64,000 nucleotides of DNA from Panopea generosa (GCA_029582155.1 CM055901.1:42371616-42435615), one strand, 5' to 3'. Counted from the first letter of the stretch, positions 1 through 14,100 are shown. Made by a program: numbers and translations. The notes: generated from the letters alone by a model not told the origin.

Positions 1-946
1 ATATACTTATATAACAGATATTAACCAGTTTTTGTTGTTAGAAACTATTGCGTTAGATGCAGACGACAAATGCAATTCTGACGTATAATCTTAAATTAAA
101 GTGATCGGTTGTCACAATCGGTACATTCGGCACGCTAAATGGGGAACTTATTGCATATAAATAAACGAACAGGAAATGTATTTGATGCCTTTAAATGCTA
201 ACTCTTTTGTCATTCATTTTTTAAAGAAAATTGTACCTATTTGGCAGTCTACATTTCCATTGAGACGTTATAATGTGGGCAAAATGTTTTGAATGCTGAG
301 ACTATAATTATATTTTTAACATGACAAATAAACCAACTTGGCAGACGACATTTCCGCTAAGAGGAATATTGAGAATATTAAGGAAATAGATTGGGCAATA
401 TCTATAGCTGAGATATTTAGTTTGTGTTCTCTCCATACGACAGCATTGTTATTTTATATACTGACGATTAATATGTGCTAGATTGATAAATGGGTGTCTC
501 ATTAAATTGATACTAAGTTCATAATATTAATTTGAATCAGTTCTTTTTCTATTATGTTGTCCTAGATATAGAACAATTTGAAATAAATATATTTAACATA
601 TTGCATATCCAAATATTATTAGATTTATAAACAATATGTCATCAAGGAACAGGAAAAAAAGTGTAATGTTGCAAAATTTATAAGCGAAGCTCATCAACTA
701 AAACATGTTTTAAGATAATGTACTTGCTTCTTGAATACAATTTGAAATACCTTTGTTGTTATAGTGGCTTACATACCATGTCAGTTTCAGTTTGACGATG
801 TGATATACAAGTGTGGGATCGTAAGTTGTACTTTATATTTCTGGATTTTAATATTGCCATATTTAAATTAATTTTGTTTTGTTAACGGCCATAGTCAATG
901 GCCAATAAACTTTAAACTAAATGACAAAATCCTGACTAAAACTTAC
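1..946. other. AT-rich non-coding sequence
   Basis: No supported gene or recognisable repeat. It lies 3' of the last supported exon of the minus-strand membrane-protein model. Two exon-like signals at about 777-830 (minus) and 791-820 (plus) overlap and exclude each other, so neither is called. Confidence 0.4.
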
Positions 947-998
947 TGACCTACGGTATAATTCAAATAGTGCATTGACAATCTTCAGATCAATCGAA
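947..998 (-). CDS. Candidate coding exon, cytoplasmic tail of membrane-protein gene
   Basis: On the minus strand a 52-bp exon follows an acceptor with a pyrimidine-rich tract (CTTCTTGAATTTCAAG) and ends at a near-consensus donor (TCA then GTAAGTTTT). It contributes one base to a split codon plus 17 codons, SIDLKIVNALFELYRRS, and ends in phase 0. The other two frames do not give an open, in-phase exon. Its entry phase matches the exit phase of the exon at 1,998-2,181. The residues are helical and charged, with no recognised domain. The gene should continue below coordinate 947, because no stop codon is reached. Assignment rests on phase and splice-site agreement only. Confidence 0.42.
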
Positions 999-1997
999 CT
1001 TGAAATTCAAGAAGAGTCGCCGATTTTCCCAAAGGCAATATTACCGCATACTGTTTAACTGAGAAAATACTGACAAGGTGAAGTTTTTGATACTTTTATA
1101 GTTTTAATGCGCATTTGCACGCCTATCAGATGGTGCTATTAACTCAGGACTAAATAAGATTTTGAATATCACAGCTACGTGTTCATTTATAGTTTTGAAT
1201 GTACGCCTACCCACAATGTCTTATTTCAGTCTATTTTAGTCTTTCTTCGAAAAAATTATATCTTACCCTATATATTAAATACCGATCTAACATTCATCAC
1301 TTCTTACTTTTTGTCATTTAAATGTTTTACATCATTACGGTTTAAGCAATATTATTTATTATGAGTTATTTTTATTTATGATTTCTTTTTAAATCTAGAT
1401 GTGCAAGCTGTGTGACGGCCGTAAAATACCACAGTGTCGTTAATATTGTTCATACCTTGGGCTGAGTTATAATGTTGCTTCAAACAAAACATCACTTAAC
1501 CCAGTTCTAGCGTGAGGTGGGGTGGGGTGAGGTAAGGTGGGGTGGGGGCAACGATTACATAGTTAGTCATGCTAATATTCTAACAAGAAATATACAAACA
1601 AATTGTATACCAGTTAAATTTTTTATAGTGTGTATCTTTATAAATATATAAGTGGTAAGGGAATGGGAATGCTACAAACACTGAACCAGACAATAATAAA
1701 AAAATAATGATTTGTTGGGAATGTAGGCTATTCCAGAACCTGATATCTCCCGAAGCAAATCTATAAACCCCAATGGGAAAGCAGGGACTTCTATGCCTGT
1801 CTATGCGTAGCAATTGAACACTTACTAAACTATGACGTCATTGATACTTTCTCTGAAGCTATTGACCACTCAGCTATTTAACAGACTGAATCAGGAGAGC
1901 TGGGTTCGTACTACATGTACATACTATTGGGAATATCAACACTGGGATACAGATACAGACAAATCTATAAATATTATTTTCAGCAGTCGTCTCCAAC
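999..1997. other. Intron-like AT-rich sequence
   Basis: No gene supported. It holds the G-rich tract at 1,512-1,548 and would be an intron of the minus-strand model. Confidence 0.35.
1512..1548 (+). other. G-rich tract with G-quadruplex potential
   Basis: Plus strand carries four runs of four or more G (GGGGTGGGG, an 11-base spacer, then GGGGTGGGGG) in otherwise AT-rich DNA. The pattern fits an intramolecular quadruplex; formation is inferred. Confidence 0.5.
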
Positions 1998-2181
1998 CTT
2001 CTTCCTTTTCGGAGATATCCTGAGGGCGTTGGTGGCAATTGTTCCAGCTGGAAGGATACTCGCCTTCCGCAATTGGCCGAATCCGAATTTCCATTTTCGG
2101 GAGCATGGCCAGTTAATTCCATGGCGACATCTTCGTCTGCTTGAAGCGGTTCAAGGTCGAGGTCGGTCTCTCGGTATGAGG
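1998..2181 (-). CDS. Probable coding exon, acidic/proline-containing cytoplasmic tail
   Basis: A 184-bp minus-strand exon. The acceptor is TTACTTTTGTTCTTTGAAG, with a good pyrimidine tract. It enters with two bases completing a codon, reads 60 open codons and ends with two bases (AG) before a weak donor, GTTGGA. The product is hydrophilic: an acidic stretch (RETDLDLEPLQADEDVAMEL) then RRVSFQLEQLPPTPSGYLRK, with a PPTP run, a possible phospho-site (RRVS) and a tyrosine. This composition suits a cytosolic tail, and local GC is higher than in flanks. The weak donor is supported because its phase fits the exon at 947-998. The frame stays open to 1,874, so a longer terminal exon is the alternative. 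Confidence 0.52.
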
Positions 2182-2462
2182 CTTCAAAGAACAAAAGTAA
2201 TCGCATATGAAAGTAATTCATCAATGCTGGAATATATATATAAATCACATCGGAGTTTCATATTAACAGCTTAAAAAGAATCATCGACATTTTAATTGAC
2301 CAGTCACAATTCACAACAATCCACTAATTGTTTTCATAAATAATCGAGGTAGGTTGCTTGTGGATTTTCTTCTGTAAAACAAACAACGTAAACTAGTATC
2401 TTTTGGAGCATTTTTTTCATCTAAGACTATAACATGCGTGTATTTGATCAGAAGTGTAATAC

Positions 2463-2527
2463 GCGTCTCAGTCGGGTACATAGATTCCTTTCCGGACATT
2501 ACAGCATTTCGTTCAAGTACATGTAAT
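2463..2527 (-). CDS. Candidate coding exon, cytoplasmic tail
   Basis: A 65-bp minus-strand exon between an acceptor GGGTCTACAG and a moderate donor GTATTACA. One base completes the codon left open by the exon at 18,043-18,189. Then 21 codons follow, including ERNAVMSGKESMYPTET, and one base is left over, which pairs with the two-base entry of the exon at 1,998-2,181. The intron between those two is 281 bp. The frame stays open past the donor to about 2,311, so a terminal exon cannot be excluded. No domain recognised. Confidence 0.42.
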
Positions 2528-3156
2528 CTGTAGACCCTTTGCCCAGGAGGTCGGTTTATTCGAACCTCCCATTGCTCAAACGTTTCTATTGTTTTATGTG
2601 ATAAGAAGTATATTGACCGATACTAATGTCACACAAATGGACTTGAATATCTTAACACTACAAACAGCGGAAGTTTATAGAGATAATGATTATTATTTTA
2701 TAGCGATACCGGAATATTTGAATACATGAATACCAATAACTGTAAACAATGAAAAACGATCATCCCGCAAAGATGTTAAAATAATTCTTTAAAGATGATA
2801 CAGATCATTATTACACCGCATGTAAAACATTACTGTTAAATCTCCATAGGCCTGCGGGTAACAGTTCGTACTATTTCATTCAAATACACTGTTAACCGCC
2901 TCAGCGGGTAACAATATTTACGATATTATCATATATTCCAAAATAATTGAATGGTAACTAAATATTCCTAAAAAAAAAACTTTGTTAGAAAATATAATTA
3001 CTGATATGTACGCAACGCATACTTTTCTGGCACACATATGCTACATTATGTGAACAGAAGTGTCCGATTACAAACTAAAATATGTTTGAAATTATTCTAA
3101 AATATACATATCGGTTGTTAATCCTATATTTTACCTGTTGACGGACTTATTTTGCA
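2528..3156. other. Non-coding sequence
   Basis: Nothing recognisable. In the membrane-protein model this begins the 15.5-kb intron that ends at 18,042. Confidence 0.3.
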
Positions 3157-3381
3157 CAGTAGAACTTCGTTGTCTCAAACACGGACGACTGGAAAACCAG
3201 ATACAGCTCGAACCACTTATCTGGTCCCGGCATAATACATATTTCGATGTATATACGAGTGGAGTATTACTCGTACATGTACATGTATGGTATGATGTTG
3301 ATCAATAGTTGGCTCGAACAACCCTTAACCCGTAACTATTTTTTCCAGTACCGTCGATTTCGAACCATCAAAGTTCTACTG
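3157..3381. mobile_element. MITE with long terminal inverted repeats (copy 1)
   Basis: The element starts CAGTAGAACTTCG and ends with the near-inverse (AAAGTTCTACTG). Imperfect inverse similarity extends about 40 bp inward, to a CGACTGGAAAA-type segment. There is no coding sequence in its 225 bp. The right flank is TA, the left CA, compatible with a decayed TA duplication. A second copy is at 45,558-45,752. CAGTRGAAC termini resemble Tigger/pogo-type elements as I remember them; the family call is tentative. Confidence 0.6.
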
Positions 3382-4248
3382 TATTTAAATTACTGAAGAC
3401 ATAACAGTCCCGTAAGTTTGATTCTGGAAAAAACCTTTTGAACACAATGTAATAAATTGCTTAATGTGAGAGACGTGAGACTTGAGATTGGTAGACAAGC
3501 CAGGTTGCATTCAATCACACATTTGATATGAAAGTGAAAGCAGAATAATCAAATAGCATCAAACTATGAAGGCGGCTTATAAAAACGACGAACAAATTAC
3601 CGGTATTAGAAAAGTGGGCGTTTGCGACAATCCGCAATCAATCCGAGGTTTTCTGAAGTCGTGTTCAATTTTAATGATTTTAATTCCAAATTGTTAATAA
3701 TGTAGCTTTCTCGCAATAAACGCAGTCTCTCTAAATGCCTTTCGGTGAAGCTGTAGGTGATTAAATGACTTAGACAGTCATATATAAAGAGGACGGAATA
3801 ATGTCTTATCTAGCCAGTATCATAAATAGACACATGCAAATAGATTTAACCTTTCTTTTCTAAACTCTTAAATTGAAGACGCCAACATGACTTTCTATAA
3901 TATAAAAGGAATGTGATGCAAAAATGCATGACAGTTTATAGCTTAGTTTGCTTGAATGTCGGATAAAGACATAATAGTATATATGTTTACTGGTACTGGA
4001 TATAATATCTATTGCACCCTGGCTTGAAATTAAGTTCTCGTAAAGTGACACTAGAGCCATCTATATGTATGACGTGTTGCCTGGAATTGTATGATGTCAA
4101 TTATATAAATCTAATCTTACATCTTAAAAACGATCGTGGTTTAAAATATGGCGATCAATTAAAACTTATTCATTGTGTTAGGTATGCAAAACTATTCATG
4201 ACTTATTCGTTTCTGATAGAAAATGTTATCTTGGGATAACTACTTTCG
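3382..4248. other. Non-coding sequence
   Basis: No supported gene, repeat array or mobile element seen. Confidence 0.3.
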
Positions 4249-4420
4249 CTATAACTCGGTAGAGCTTCTTCCATATCGGATATCGTTAAGGGTTTCAGCT
4301 GCTTTTCCGGGTACGGATTTTGATCCTACAATCCCACCTCGCGCTAAATCTACTTTCCCCCGCTATGACATAACGTCATTCATAAAATCCAGTCATCCCG
4401 AGTGTCGCATCAAACATCTA
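4249..4420 (+). mobile_element. Degenerate tRNA-derived SINE
   Basis: AACTCGGTAGAGC resembles a tRNA A box. About 65 bp on, a degraded B-box region (TTTTGATCCTACAATCCCAC) precedes CCTCGCGC, the usual layout of a tRNA-derived SINE head. The rest is unidentified tail. Strongly diverged. Confidence 0.4.
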
Positions 4421-5241
4421 TAAAAGATATTTTGTCTTGTATACAGCACTCTGTGATTTGTTTACATATTCATTCCGGTTTAATATTTTATAGTAGCCCA
4501 AGGATTCCATGATAACAGTATTTATGAATGAATACGTCATAGGTTCTTATATTCTGATATGGTCAATTAAGGCTACATTTATTTTGCACGATACTTCATA
4601 TAGCAAATAGTTTAGTTATCCCAGTTTCTTGATCTTTCTCCGTAATGTTATTAATTAGTATTTTCACGACAAACCTGCTCTTTCTTTATTTTTTGATACA
4701 AAAACAAATAATTCATAACATTTTGTACGCCAGTAAAATATTTATCGCCTCGTCGAAAATGATTTATTACTGTGTTCGTGCCGTTCCACGGTAGTTCGAT
4801 ACTAATAATACTTTTCATCAATATGAACAAACATTACTAAACGATATCTACACATTGTCATTGACTTCACCTTACTGGGACTAGTGAATGGTCTGAAACC
4901 AGGAGACTAGCCTCTGAAGTTGCGGACAGTATTGTCATCATTCCTGCTTGCTGTGAATTAGGCAGGTCATTTAGTGTTATTAGAAAATAAAATAAGCCTG
5001 CGTTGTGGGGTGGGATTGGGTGGAATGAAGGGTGTCTTATATTTCATTAGATCTACCTTTCAAAAACTTACTGAAGAACACCGAATCTGCTTCTTTTCTT
5101 TAACGTGTTCAATGATTCCAACGGATCTTTTCAAATCGCTACTAAGCATTATACCATTTCATTGACGTTGATTATACGTTCACACCAGTTTAAAATAGAT
5201 ATTGGGAATTTAGTACAAAATTTCTATAACCCCACGCCCAC
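4421..5241. other. Non-coding sequence
   Basis: Nothing supportable seen. A weak splice-like pair near 4,870-4,920 has no in-phase open frame. Confidence 0.3.
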
Positions 5242-5260
5242 CACACACACACACACACAA

Positions 5261-5291
<31 letters not shown>

Positions 5292-5293
5292 AA
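5242..5293. repeat. (CA)n, poly-C and poly-A tract
   Basis: About nine CA dinucleotides, a run of 21 C, then a run of 12 A. Homopolymers this long are error-prone in assemblies. Confidence 0.95.
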
Positions 5294-5807
5294 CCCCAAC
5301 AAAACAAACAACAACACAACAACAACAACACAAAAATAGTTGAATTAAAAGTTTACTCCCTTACACATTCCGCCCCGTGTTCTTTGAACGGTAACATTAT
5401 ATTTTGTTTTTCAATCTAATCAAAATAATCATGGTTTATACTATAAGAGAGTCGTATAGCTATACAAATCAAAGACGCTGCACTGTGGGCGTCATTTCTT
5501 GAAGTGTCTTCTGCCTGGTGAAATGCGGCAGTCTTAATTTTTTTTTTTAAGTATAATTATGATTTAACATGTACATTTCCAACCTGGATGACTTTATATG
5601 GCGCAGTATCTGATTTGTTAATTAATGTTTCACCATACTGTTGTTTTTTTCTTTGTGCTATATAAAATAAGATCTAGAAGGATTTTTCATGGTAGGAATG
5701 TATCCTACTATAAAAATGCACACTAAGCTGTATGCTGACCAGCTAGGTATTTTAACACAGTGCCGAGACACGCTCAGTGTTATCAATTTAAAAAAGAAGG
5801 CCTCAAA

Positions 5808-6020
5808 TGTTCATAAATGCATTCATCTGTAAATGTTCTATACACGTCATGTTAACACCAGTGATGTTTTATTGCAGTATATGCTGTTCTAGATTTTACT
5901 TTATTCATCTGCAGCAAGAAATTACAGCCACTATGAACCATTTTGAAAATAAATATTTTAAACCAATTTACAAGAATCATGTTGTCGTTGCAAGAAAAAG
6001 GGCATAACTGTGTGATGAGA
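5808..6020 (+). repeat. Interspersed repeat, unnamed family (copy 1)
   Basis: Shares successive blocks with 22,350-22,600 (minus) and 60,861-61,070 (plus): CATAAATGCATTC, ACACCAGTGATGTTTTATTG, CAGTATATGC, TATGAACCATTTTGA and AAAAAGGGCATAACTGTGTG. There is no open frame or tRNA-like head. Class unknown; length and lack of coding suggest a MITE or SINE tail. Confidence 0.6.
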
Positions 6021-6075
6021 CCTAAACTTAGCATATGCTGTTTGATTCACGTTTTCACTTTTAACGTTTTGTTTT

Positions 6076-6165
6076 TAGTTTACACTGATTTATTTTACTT
6101 CGATTGTGAAAGAAGTTACACCGTATATAAATCACACCCGAAGTCTTACTGGGTAGAACCAGTAC
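6076..6165 (-). mobile_element. SINE 3' body fragment
   Basis: The reverse complement reads GGTTCTACCCAGTAAGACTT, then GGGTGTGATTTATA, then TTTCACAATCGAAGTAAAAT. The same body occurs at 31,681 and 32,800. Similar 11-base strings (TTAGCATATGC, TAAGCATATGC) flank it and may be a target-site duplication. Confidence 0.55.
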
Positions 6166-6182
6166 TAAGCATATGCGGAAAG

Positions 6183-6795
6183 AGTGTGGGGGACTACACG
6201 CAGCCGTAGGGGGACCACACACAGCCGTGAGGGACCACATACAGCCGTAAGGGGACCACACGCAGCCGTGGGGGAACCAGGGACCACACACAGCCGTGGA
6301 AGATCACACACAGCCAGCCGTAAGAGGACCACACACCGCCGATAGGGGGCCACACACAACCGTGGGGGGCAGCCGAAAAGGGGTGACACACAGCCATGGG
6401 GGACCACACACAGCCGTAAGGGGACCATACACAGCCGTGGGGGACCACACACAGCCGTAAGATGACCACACGCACGTAAGGGGGCCACACACAGTCGTGG
6501 GGCACCACACACAGCCGTAAGATGACCACACACAGCCGTAAGGGGCCACAAACAACCGTGGGGGACCACACACAGCCGTAAGAGGACCACACACAACCGT
6601 AAGGGGGCCACACACAGCCGTGGGGGAAACACACAGCCAGCCGTAAGAGGACCACACACAACCGTAAGGGGGCCACACACAGCCGTGGGGGACCACACAC
6701 AACCGTAAGGGGACCACACACAACCGTAAGGGGACCAAATATAGCCGTAAGGGGACCATACACAGCCGTAAGGGGACCACACACAGCCGTGAACA
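6183..6795. repeat. Minisatellite, 21-bp unit
   Basis: About 29 copies of a unit containing CCGTAAGGGGACCACACACA, with single-base variants and a few shortened units. Since 21 is a multiple of three, all three minus frames stay open for 177-219 codons with 7-residue periodicity. These are consequences of the repeat, not genes. Confidence 0.95.
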
Positions 6796-8189
6796 TGAAC
6801 TAAATAGCCAGTTGTAAAGTTCAATGACCATGTTCATTTATTTTAATTGTTTATTATATATCAAAATATAAATAAATATTGATATACTTATTTACTTTTA
6901 TCAAAATCCGACTTCAATCTCGTAGTTTCATTTACTTCATCGTTACCAGCTATTCTTTCGTGACTCCTAAAACAAACAAGAACAGAACAAAACTTATTTA
7001 CATAACTAAGCATCGCACATGCTCCAGTTAGAGGTATGTTTGTTTCTAAAATAAAAACAACGACACATAAGAATATTTACATGTAAGATCTAGAGTATCC
7101 CAAATATTAAACATGTTTATATAAGGTTGGATATTCATTGTTACATAATTATGATATCTAATGGTTTTGGTAGAGAAACACTTCATAATTTCTTATCAAT
7201 AATTTCTGTAAAATCTTGGCACACCTTCTAACATAAAGTCAGATATAGAGATTTTATTGTATATCAACGTGGCTTTATCTAGATGTAACAGATTTTGGTA
7301 ACGAAGTGGGCATTTTTTCAGTATATAATCTCTTTCGTTGGGCCAAAATTCACTCTGGATAAATAATTAAGTCTAAAGCCAACTACCTGACTACAGCTGT
7401 AACATTTACCTAGTGACATAAAGTTATACATTTCACAGCAATATCTAGATAATATACAAATGGAGGTTTATCACAGAATAACATTAGTACGTTAAGTTAC
7501 ATTTAACAAACAAAAAAAATCAATTATCGCCCAGGCACGTGAGTATTTATGGAATATATCGTGCTACAGAAGCAAATATATTGCGTTTACATCTCAGTAT
7601 TCCCACTCAATGTTGTTTAAAAAAAAACACGTAAACATTTATATATAATTATTTGACGCGTGAATGAATGCGTTGGATCATTCGAAATATCAGGCTAATT
7701 TGACGCTGCATACGGACAGGAAGTATATGGAATCTGCATCATGTATCATCAATGGCAGGTTCGGGGAGTAAAACTACTGTTAAACAAGTTAATACCATGT
7801 TATGTCAATATTGAATGTCATCAATTCCTTTTACATCATGTATCGTCTAACAACGCTAGACATATTTATTACAATATATTCTATCACACATGTCCATGAT
7901 ACGAAACACACGTGATTCACTCTATTTGGTTAATAGATTATCATTTAAGTGTTCATATCAACTCTAAAGTAAAACGAGATAAGTTTTCATCATCTTTAAC
8001 AGGAATATTTTAATGGGATACATATAAAACAGATCATACCGGATAGGAAAGACGAATAAAAATAAAATTGTCAAGAAACTATCTAAAATATGATTTCAAG
8101 GAAAATATAATTTAGCAGAATTGAAGCGTCATTAAAGGTTGAAGTTTGGTTTTGATGCAGCCTTGGATTTCACCAGGCCTTTGTTTTAT
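6796..8189. other. Non-coding AT-rich sequence
   Basis: No gene, repeat or mobile element supported between the 21-bp and 32-bp arrays. Confidence 0.35.
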
Positions 8190-11100
8190 TACATTTGTAC
8201 ACAAGCGTTCATTCAATACTAAATTTGTACACAAATGTAAATTTCTGCTATTACATTTGAACACAAACGTTCATTTCTGCTATTACATTTGTACACAAAC
8301 GTTTTTTTCTGCTATTGTATTTCTACACAAACGTTTTGTACACAAACGTTTTTTTCTGCTATTTCATTTGTACACAAACGTTCATTTCCGCTATTGCATT
8401 TGTACACAAACTTTCATTTCTGCTATTTCATTTCTACACAAAAGTTTTGTACACAAACCTTAATTTCTGCTATTGCATTTGTACACAAACGTTCATTTCT
8501 GCTATTGCATTAGTACACAAACGTTCATTTCTGCTATTGCATTTCTACACAAACGTTTTGTACACAAACGTTTATTTCTTCTATTGCATTTCTACACAAA
8601 CGTTTTGTACACAAAAGTTCATTTCTGCTATTGCATTTCTACACAGACGTTCATTTCTGCTATTTCATTTCTACACAAACGTTTTGTACACAAACGTTTT
8701 TCTGCTATTGCATTTGTACACAAACGTTCATTTCTGCTTTTGCATTTGTACATAAACGTTTATTTCTGCTATTGCATTTGTACACAAACGTTCATTTCTG
8801 CTATTGCATTTGTACATAAACGTTTATTTCTGCTATTGCATTTGTACACAAACGTTCATTTCTGCTATTGCAATTGTACACAAACGTTCATGTATGCTAT
8901 TGCATTTGTACACAAACGTTCATGTCTGCTATTGCATTTGTACACAAACGTTCATTTCGGCGATTGCATTTGTACACAGACGTTCATTTCTGCTATTTCA
9001 TTTCTACACAAACGTTTTGTACACAAACGTTTATCTGCTATTGCATTTGTATACAAACGTTCATTTCTGCTATTGCATTTGTACACAGACGTTCATTTCG
9101 GCGATTGCATTTGTACACAAACGTTCATTTCTGCTATTTCATTTCTACACAAATGTTTTGTACACAAACGTTTATTTCTGCTATTACATTTGTACACAAA
9201 CGTTCATTTCGGCGATTGCATTTGTACACAGACGTTCATTTCTGCTATTTCATTTCTACACAAACGTTTTGTACAAAAACGTTTTTCTGCTATTGCATTT
9301 GTACACAAATGTTCATTTCTGCTTTTGCATTTGTACACAAACGTTCATTTCTGCTATTGCATTTGTACATAAACGTTTATTTCTGCTATTGCATTTGTAC
9401 ACAAACATTCATTTCTGCTATTGCAATTGTACACAAACGTTCACTTCTGCTATTGCATTTGTACACAAACGTTCATGTCTGCTATTGCATTTGTACACAA
9501 ACGTTCATTTCTGCTATTTCATTTCTACACAAACGTTTTGTACACAAACGTTTATTTCTGCTATTGCATTTGTACATAAACGTTCATTTCTGCTATTGTA
9601 TTTTGTACACAAACGTTCATTTCTGCAATAGCATTTCTACACAAACGTTCATTTCTGCTATTTCATTTCTACACAAATGTTTTGTACACAAACGTTTATT
9701 TCTGCTATTGCATTTGTACACAAACGTTCATTTCTGCTATTGCATTAGTACACAAACGTTCATTTCTGCTATTGCTTTTCTACACAAACATTTTGTACAC
9801 AAACGTTTATTTCTGCTATTGCATTTCTACACAAATGTTCATTTCTGCTATTTCATTTCTACACAAACGTTTTGTACACAAACGTTTATTTCTGCTATTG
9901 CATTTGTACACAAACGTTCATTTCTGCTATAGAATTTGTACATAAACTTTTATTTCTGCTATTGCATTTGTACACAAACGTTCATTTCTGCTATTGCATT
10001 TGTACAAAGACGTTCATTTCGGCGATTGCATTTGTACACAAACGTTCATTTCTGCTATTTCATTTCTACAGAAACGTTTTGTACACAAACGTTTATTTCT
10101 GCTATTGCATTTGTACATAAACGTTCATTTTTGCTATTGTATTTTGTACACAAACGTTCATTTCTGCTATAGCATTTCTACACAAACGTGCATTTCTGCT
10201 ATTTCATTTCTACACAAACGTTTTGTACACAAACGTTTATTTCTGCTATTGCAGTTGTAAACACACGTTTATTTCTGCTATTGTATTTGTACTCAAACGG
10301 TCATTTCTGCTATTTCATTTCTACACAAACGTTTATTTCTGCTATTGCATTTGTATACAAACGTTCATTTCTGCTATTGCATTTGTACACAAACGTTCAT
10401 TTCTGGTATTGAATTTGTACATAAACGTTCATTTCTGTTATTTCATTTCTACACAAACGTTTTGTACATTAACTTTCATTTCTGATATTGAATTTGTACA
10501 CAAACGTTCATTTCTGCTATTGCATTTCTACACAAACGTATATTGCTGCTATTGCATTTGTACACAAACGTTAATTTCTGCTATTTCATTTCTACACAAA
10601 CGGTTTGTAAAATAACGTTTATTTCTGCTATTGCATTTGTACACAAACGTTCATTTCTACTATTTCATTTCTACAGAAACGTTTTGTACACAAACGTTTA
10701 TTTCTGCTATTGCATTTCTACACAAACGTTTATTTCGGCTAATGCATTTTTACACAAACGTTTATTTCGGCTTTTGCATTTCTATACAAACGTTTATTTC
10801 CGGTAATGCATTTCTACACAAACGTTTATTTCGACTATTGCATTTTTACACAAACGTTAAAATCGGCTATTGCGTTTCTACACAAACGTTTATTTCTGCT
10901 ATTGCGTTTGTACACAAACGTTCATTTCTGCTATTTCATTTCTACACAAACGTTTTGTACACAAACGTTTTTCTGCTATTGCATTTGTACACAAACGTTC
11001 ATTTCTGCTTTTGCATTTGTACATAAACGTTTATTTCTGCTATTGCATTTGTACACAAACGTTCATTTCTGCTATTGCATTTGTACATAAACGTTTATTT

Positions 11101-14100
11101 CTGCTATTGCATTTGTACACAAACGTTCATTTCTGCTATTGCAATTGTACACAAACGTTCACTTCTGCTATTGCATTTGTACACAAACGTTCATGTCTGC
11201 TATTGCATTGGTACACAAACGTTCATTTCGGCGATTGCATTTGTACACAAACGTTCATTTCTGCTATTTCATTTCTACACAAACGTTTTGTACACAAACG
11301 TTTATTTCTGCTATTGCATTTGTACATAAACGTTCATTTCTGCTATTGTATTTTGTACACAAACGTTCATTTCTGCTATTGCATTTCTACACAAACGTTC
11401 ATTTCTGCTATTTCATTTCTACACAAATGTTTTGTACACAAACGTTTATTTCTGCTATTGCATTTGTACACAAACGTTCATTTCTGCTATTGCATTAGTA
11501 CACAAACGTTCATTTCTGCTATTGCTTTTCTACACAAACATTTTGTACACAAACGTTTATTTCTGATATTGCATTTCTACACAAACGTTTTGTACACAAA
11601 CGTTTATTTCTGCTATTGCATTTCTACACAAATGTTCATTTCTGTTATTTCATTTCTACACAAACGTTTTGTACACAAACGTTTATTTCTGCTATTGCAT
11701 TTGTACACAAACGTTCATTTCTGCTATTGCATTTGTACATAAACGTTTATTTCTGCTATTGCATTTGTACACAAACGTTCATTTCTGCTATTGCATTTGT
11801 ACAAAGACGTTCATTTCGGCGATTGCATTTGTACACAAACGTTCATTTCTGCTATAGCATTTCTACACAAACGTGCATTTTTGCTATTTCATTTCTACAC
11901 AAACGTTTTGTACACAAACGTTTATTTCTGCTATTGCAGTTGTACACAACCGTTTATTTCTGCTATTGTATTTGTACTCAAACGCTCATTTCTTCTATTT
12001 CATTTCTACACAAACGTTTATTTCTTCTATTGCATTTGTAAACAAACGTTCATTTCTGCTATTGCATTTGTACACAAACGTTCATTTCTGGTATTGAATT
12101 TGTACATAAACGTTCATTTCTGTTATTTCATTTCTACACAAACGTTTTGTACACAAACTTTCATTTCTGATATTGAATTTGTACACAAACATTCATTTCT
12201 GATATTGCATTTCTACACAAACGTGTATTGCTGCTATTGCTTTTGTACACAAACGTTAATTTCTGCTATTTCATTTCTACACAAACGGTATGTAAAATAA
12301 CGTTTATTTCTGCTATTGCATTTGTACACAAACGTTCATTTCTACTATTTCATTTCTACAGAAACGTTTTGTACACAAACGTTTATTTCTGCTATTGCAT
12401 TTCAACACAAACGTTTATTTTGGCTAATGCATTTTTACACAAACGTTCATTTCTGCTATAGCATTTCTACACAAACGTGCATTTTTGCTATTTCATTTCT
12501 ACACAAACGTTTTGTACACAAACGTTTATTTCTGCTATTGCAGTTGTACACAACCCTTTATTTCTGCTATTGTATTTGTACTCAAACGCTCATTTCTTCT
12601 ATTTCATTTCTACACAAACGTTTATTTCTTCTATTGCATTTGTAAACAAACGTTCATTTCTGCTATTGCATTTGTACACAAACGTTCATTTCTGGTATTG
12701 AATTTGTACATAAACGTTCATTTCTGTTATTTCATTTCTACACAAACGTTTTGTACACAAACTTTCATTTCTGATATTGAATTTGTACACAAACATTCAT
12801 TTCTGATATTGCATTTCTACACAAACGTGTATTGCTGCTATTGCTTTTGTACACAAACGTTAATTTCTGCTATTTCATTTCTACACAAACGGTATGTAAA
12901 ATAACGTTTATTTCTGCTATTGCATTTGTACACAAACGTTCATTTCTACTATTTCATTTCTACAGAAACGTTTTGTACACAAACGTTTATTTCTGCTATT
13001 GCATTTCAACACAAACGTTTATTTTGGCTAATGCATTTCTACACAAACGTTTATTTCGGCTCATGAGTTTCTACACAAACGTTTAAATTTGCTATTGCGT
13101 TTGTACACAAACGTTTATTTCTGCTATTGCGTTTGTACACAAACGTTTATTTCTGCTATTGCGTTTCTACACAAACGCTTATTTCGGCTATTGCATTTCT
13201 ACACAAACGTTTATTTCGGCTATTGCATTTCTACACAAACCTTTATTTCGGCTACTTCGTTTCTACACAAACGTTAATTTCTGCTATTGCATTAGTACAC
13301 AAAAGTTAATTTCTGCTATTTCATTTCTACACAAACGTTTTGTACACAAACGTTTATTTTGGCTATTGCATTTCTACACAAACGTTTATTTCTGCTATTG
13401 CATTTCTACACAAACGTTTATTTCTGCTTCTGCGTTTCTACACAAACGTTTATTTCGGCTATTGCGTTTCTACACAAACGTTTATTTCTGCTTCTGCGTT
13501 TCTACACAAACGTTCATTTCTACTATTGCATTTGTACACAAATGTTCATTTCTGCTATTTCAATTCTACACAAACGTTTTGTTTACAAACGTTGATTTCT
13601 GCTATTTCATTTCTACACAAACGTTTATTTCGGCTTATGCATTTCTACACAAACGTTTATTTCGGCTATTGCATTTCTACACAAACGTTTATTTCGACTA
13701 ATGCATTTCTACACAAACGTTTATTTCGGCTAATACATTTCTACACAAACGTTCATTTCGGCTAATGCATTTCTACACAAGCGTTTATTTCGGCTATTGC
13801 GTTTCTACACAAACGTTTATTTCTGCTATTGCGTTTCTACACAAACGTTTATTTCTGCTATTGCGTTTCTACACAAACGCTTATTTCGGCTATTGCATTT
13901 CTACACAAACGTTTCTTTCGGCTATTGCATTTCTACACAAACGTTTATTTCTGCTTCTGCGTTTCTACACAAACGTTCATTTCTACTATTGCATTTGTAC
14001 ACAAATGTTCATTTCTGCTATTTCAATTCTACACAAACGTTTTGTTTACAAACGTTGATTTCTGCTATTTCATTTCTACACAAACGTTTATTTCGGCTTA

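Noticed and set aside
777..830. Minus exon (NLRSHTCISHRQTETDM) and overlapping plus exon 791-820 (FDDVIYKCGI)
   Set aside because: Both have plausible splice sites but exclude each other; the minus acceptor lacks a pyrimidine tract, so neither is supportable.
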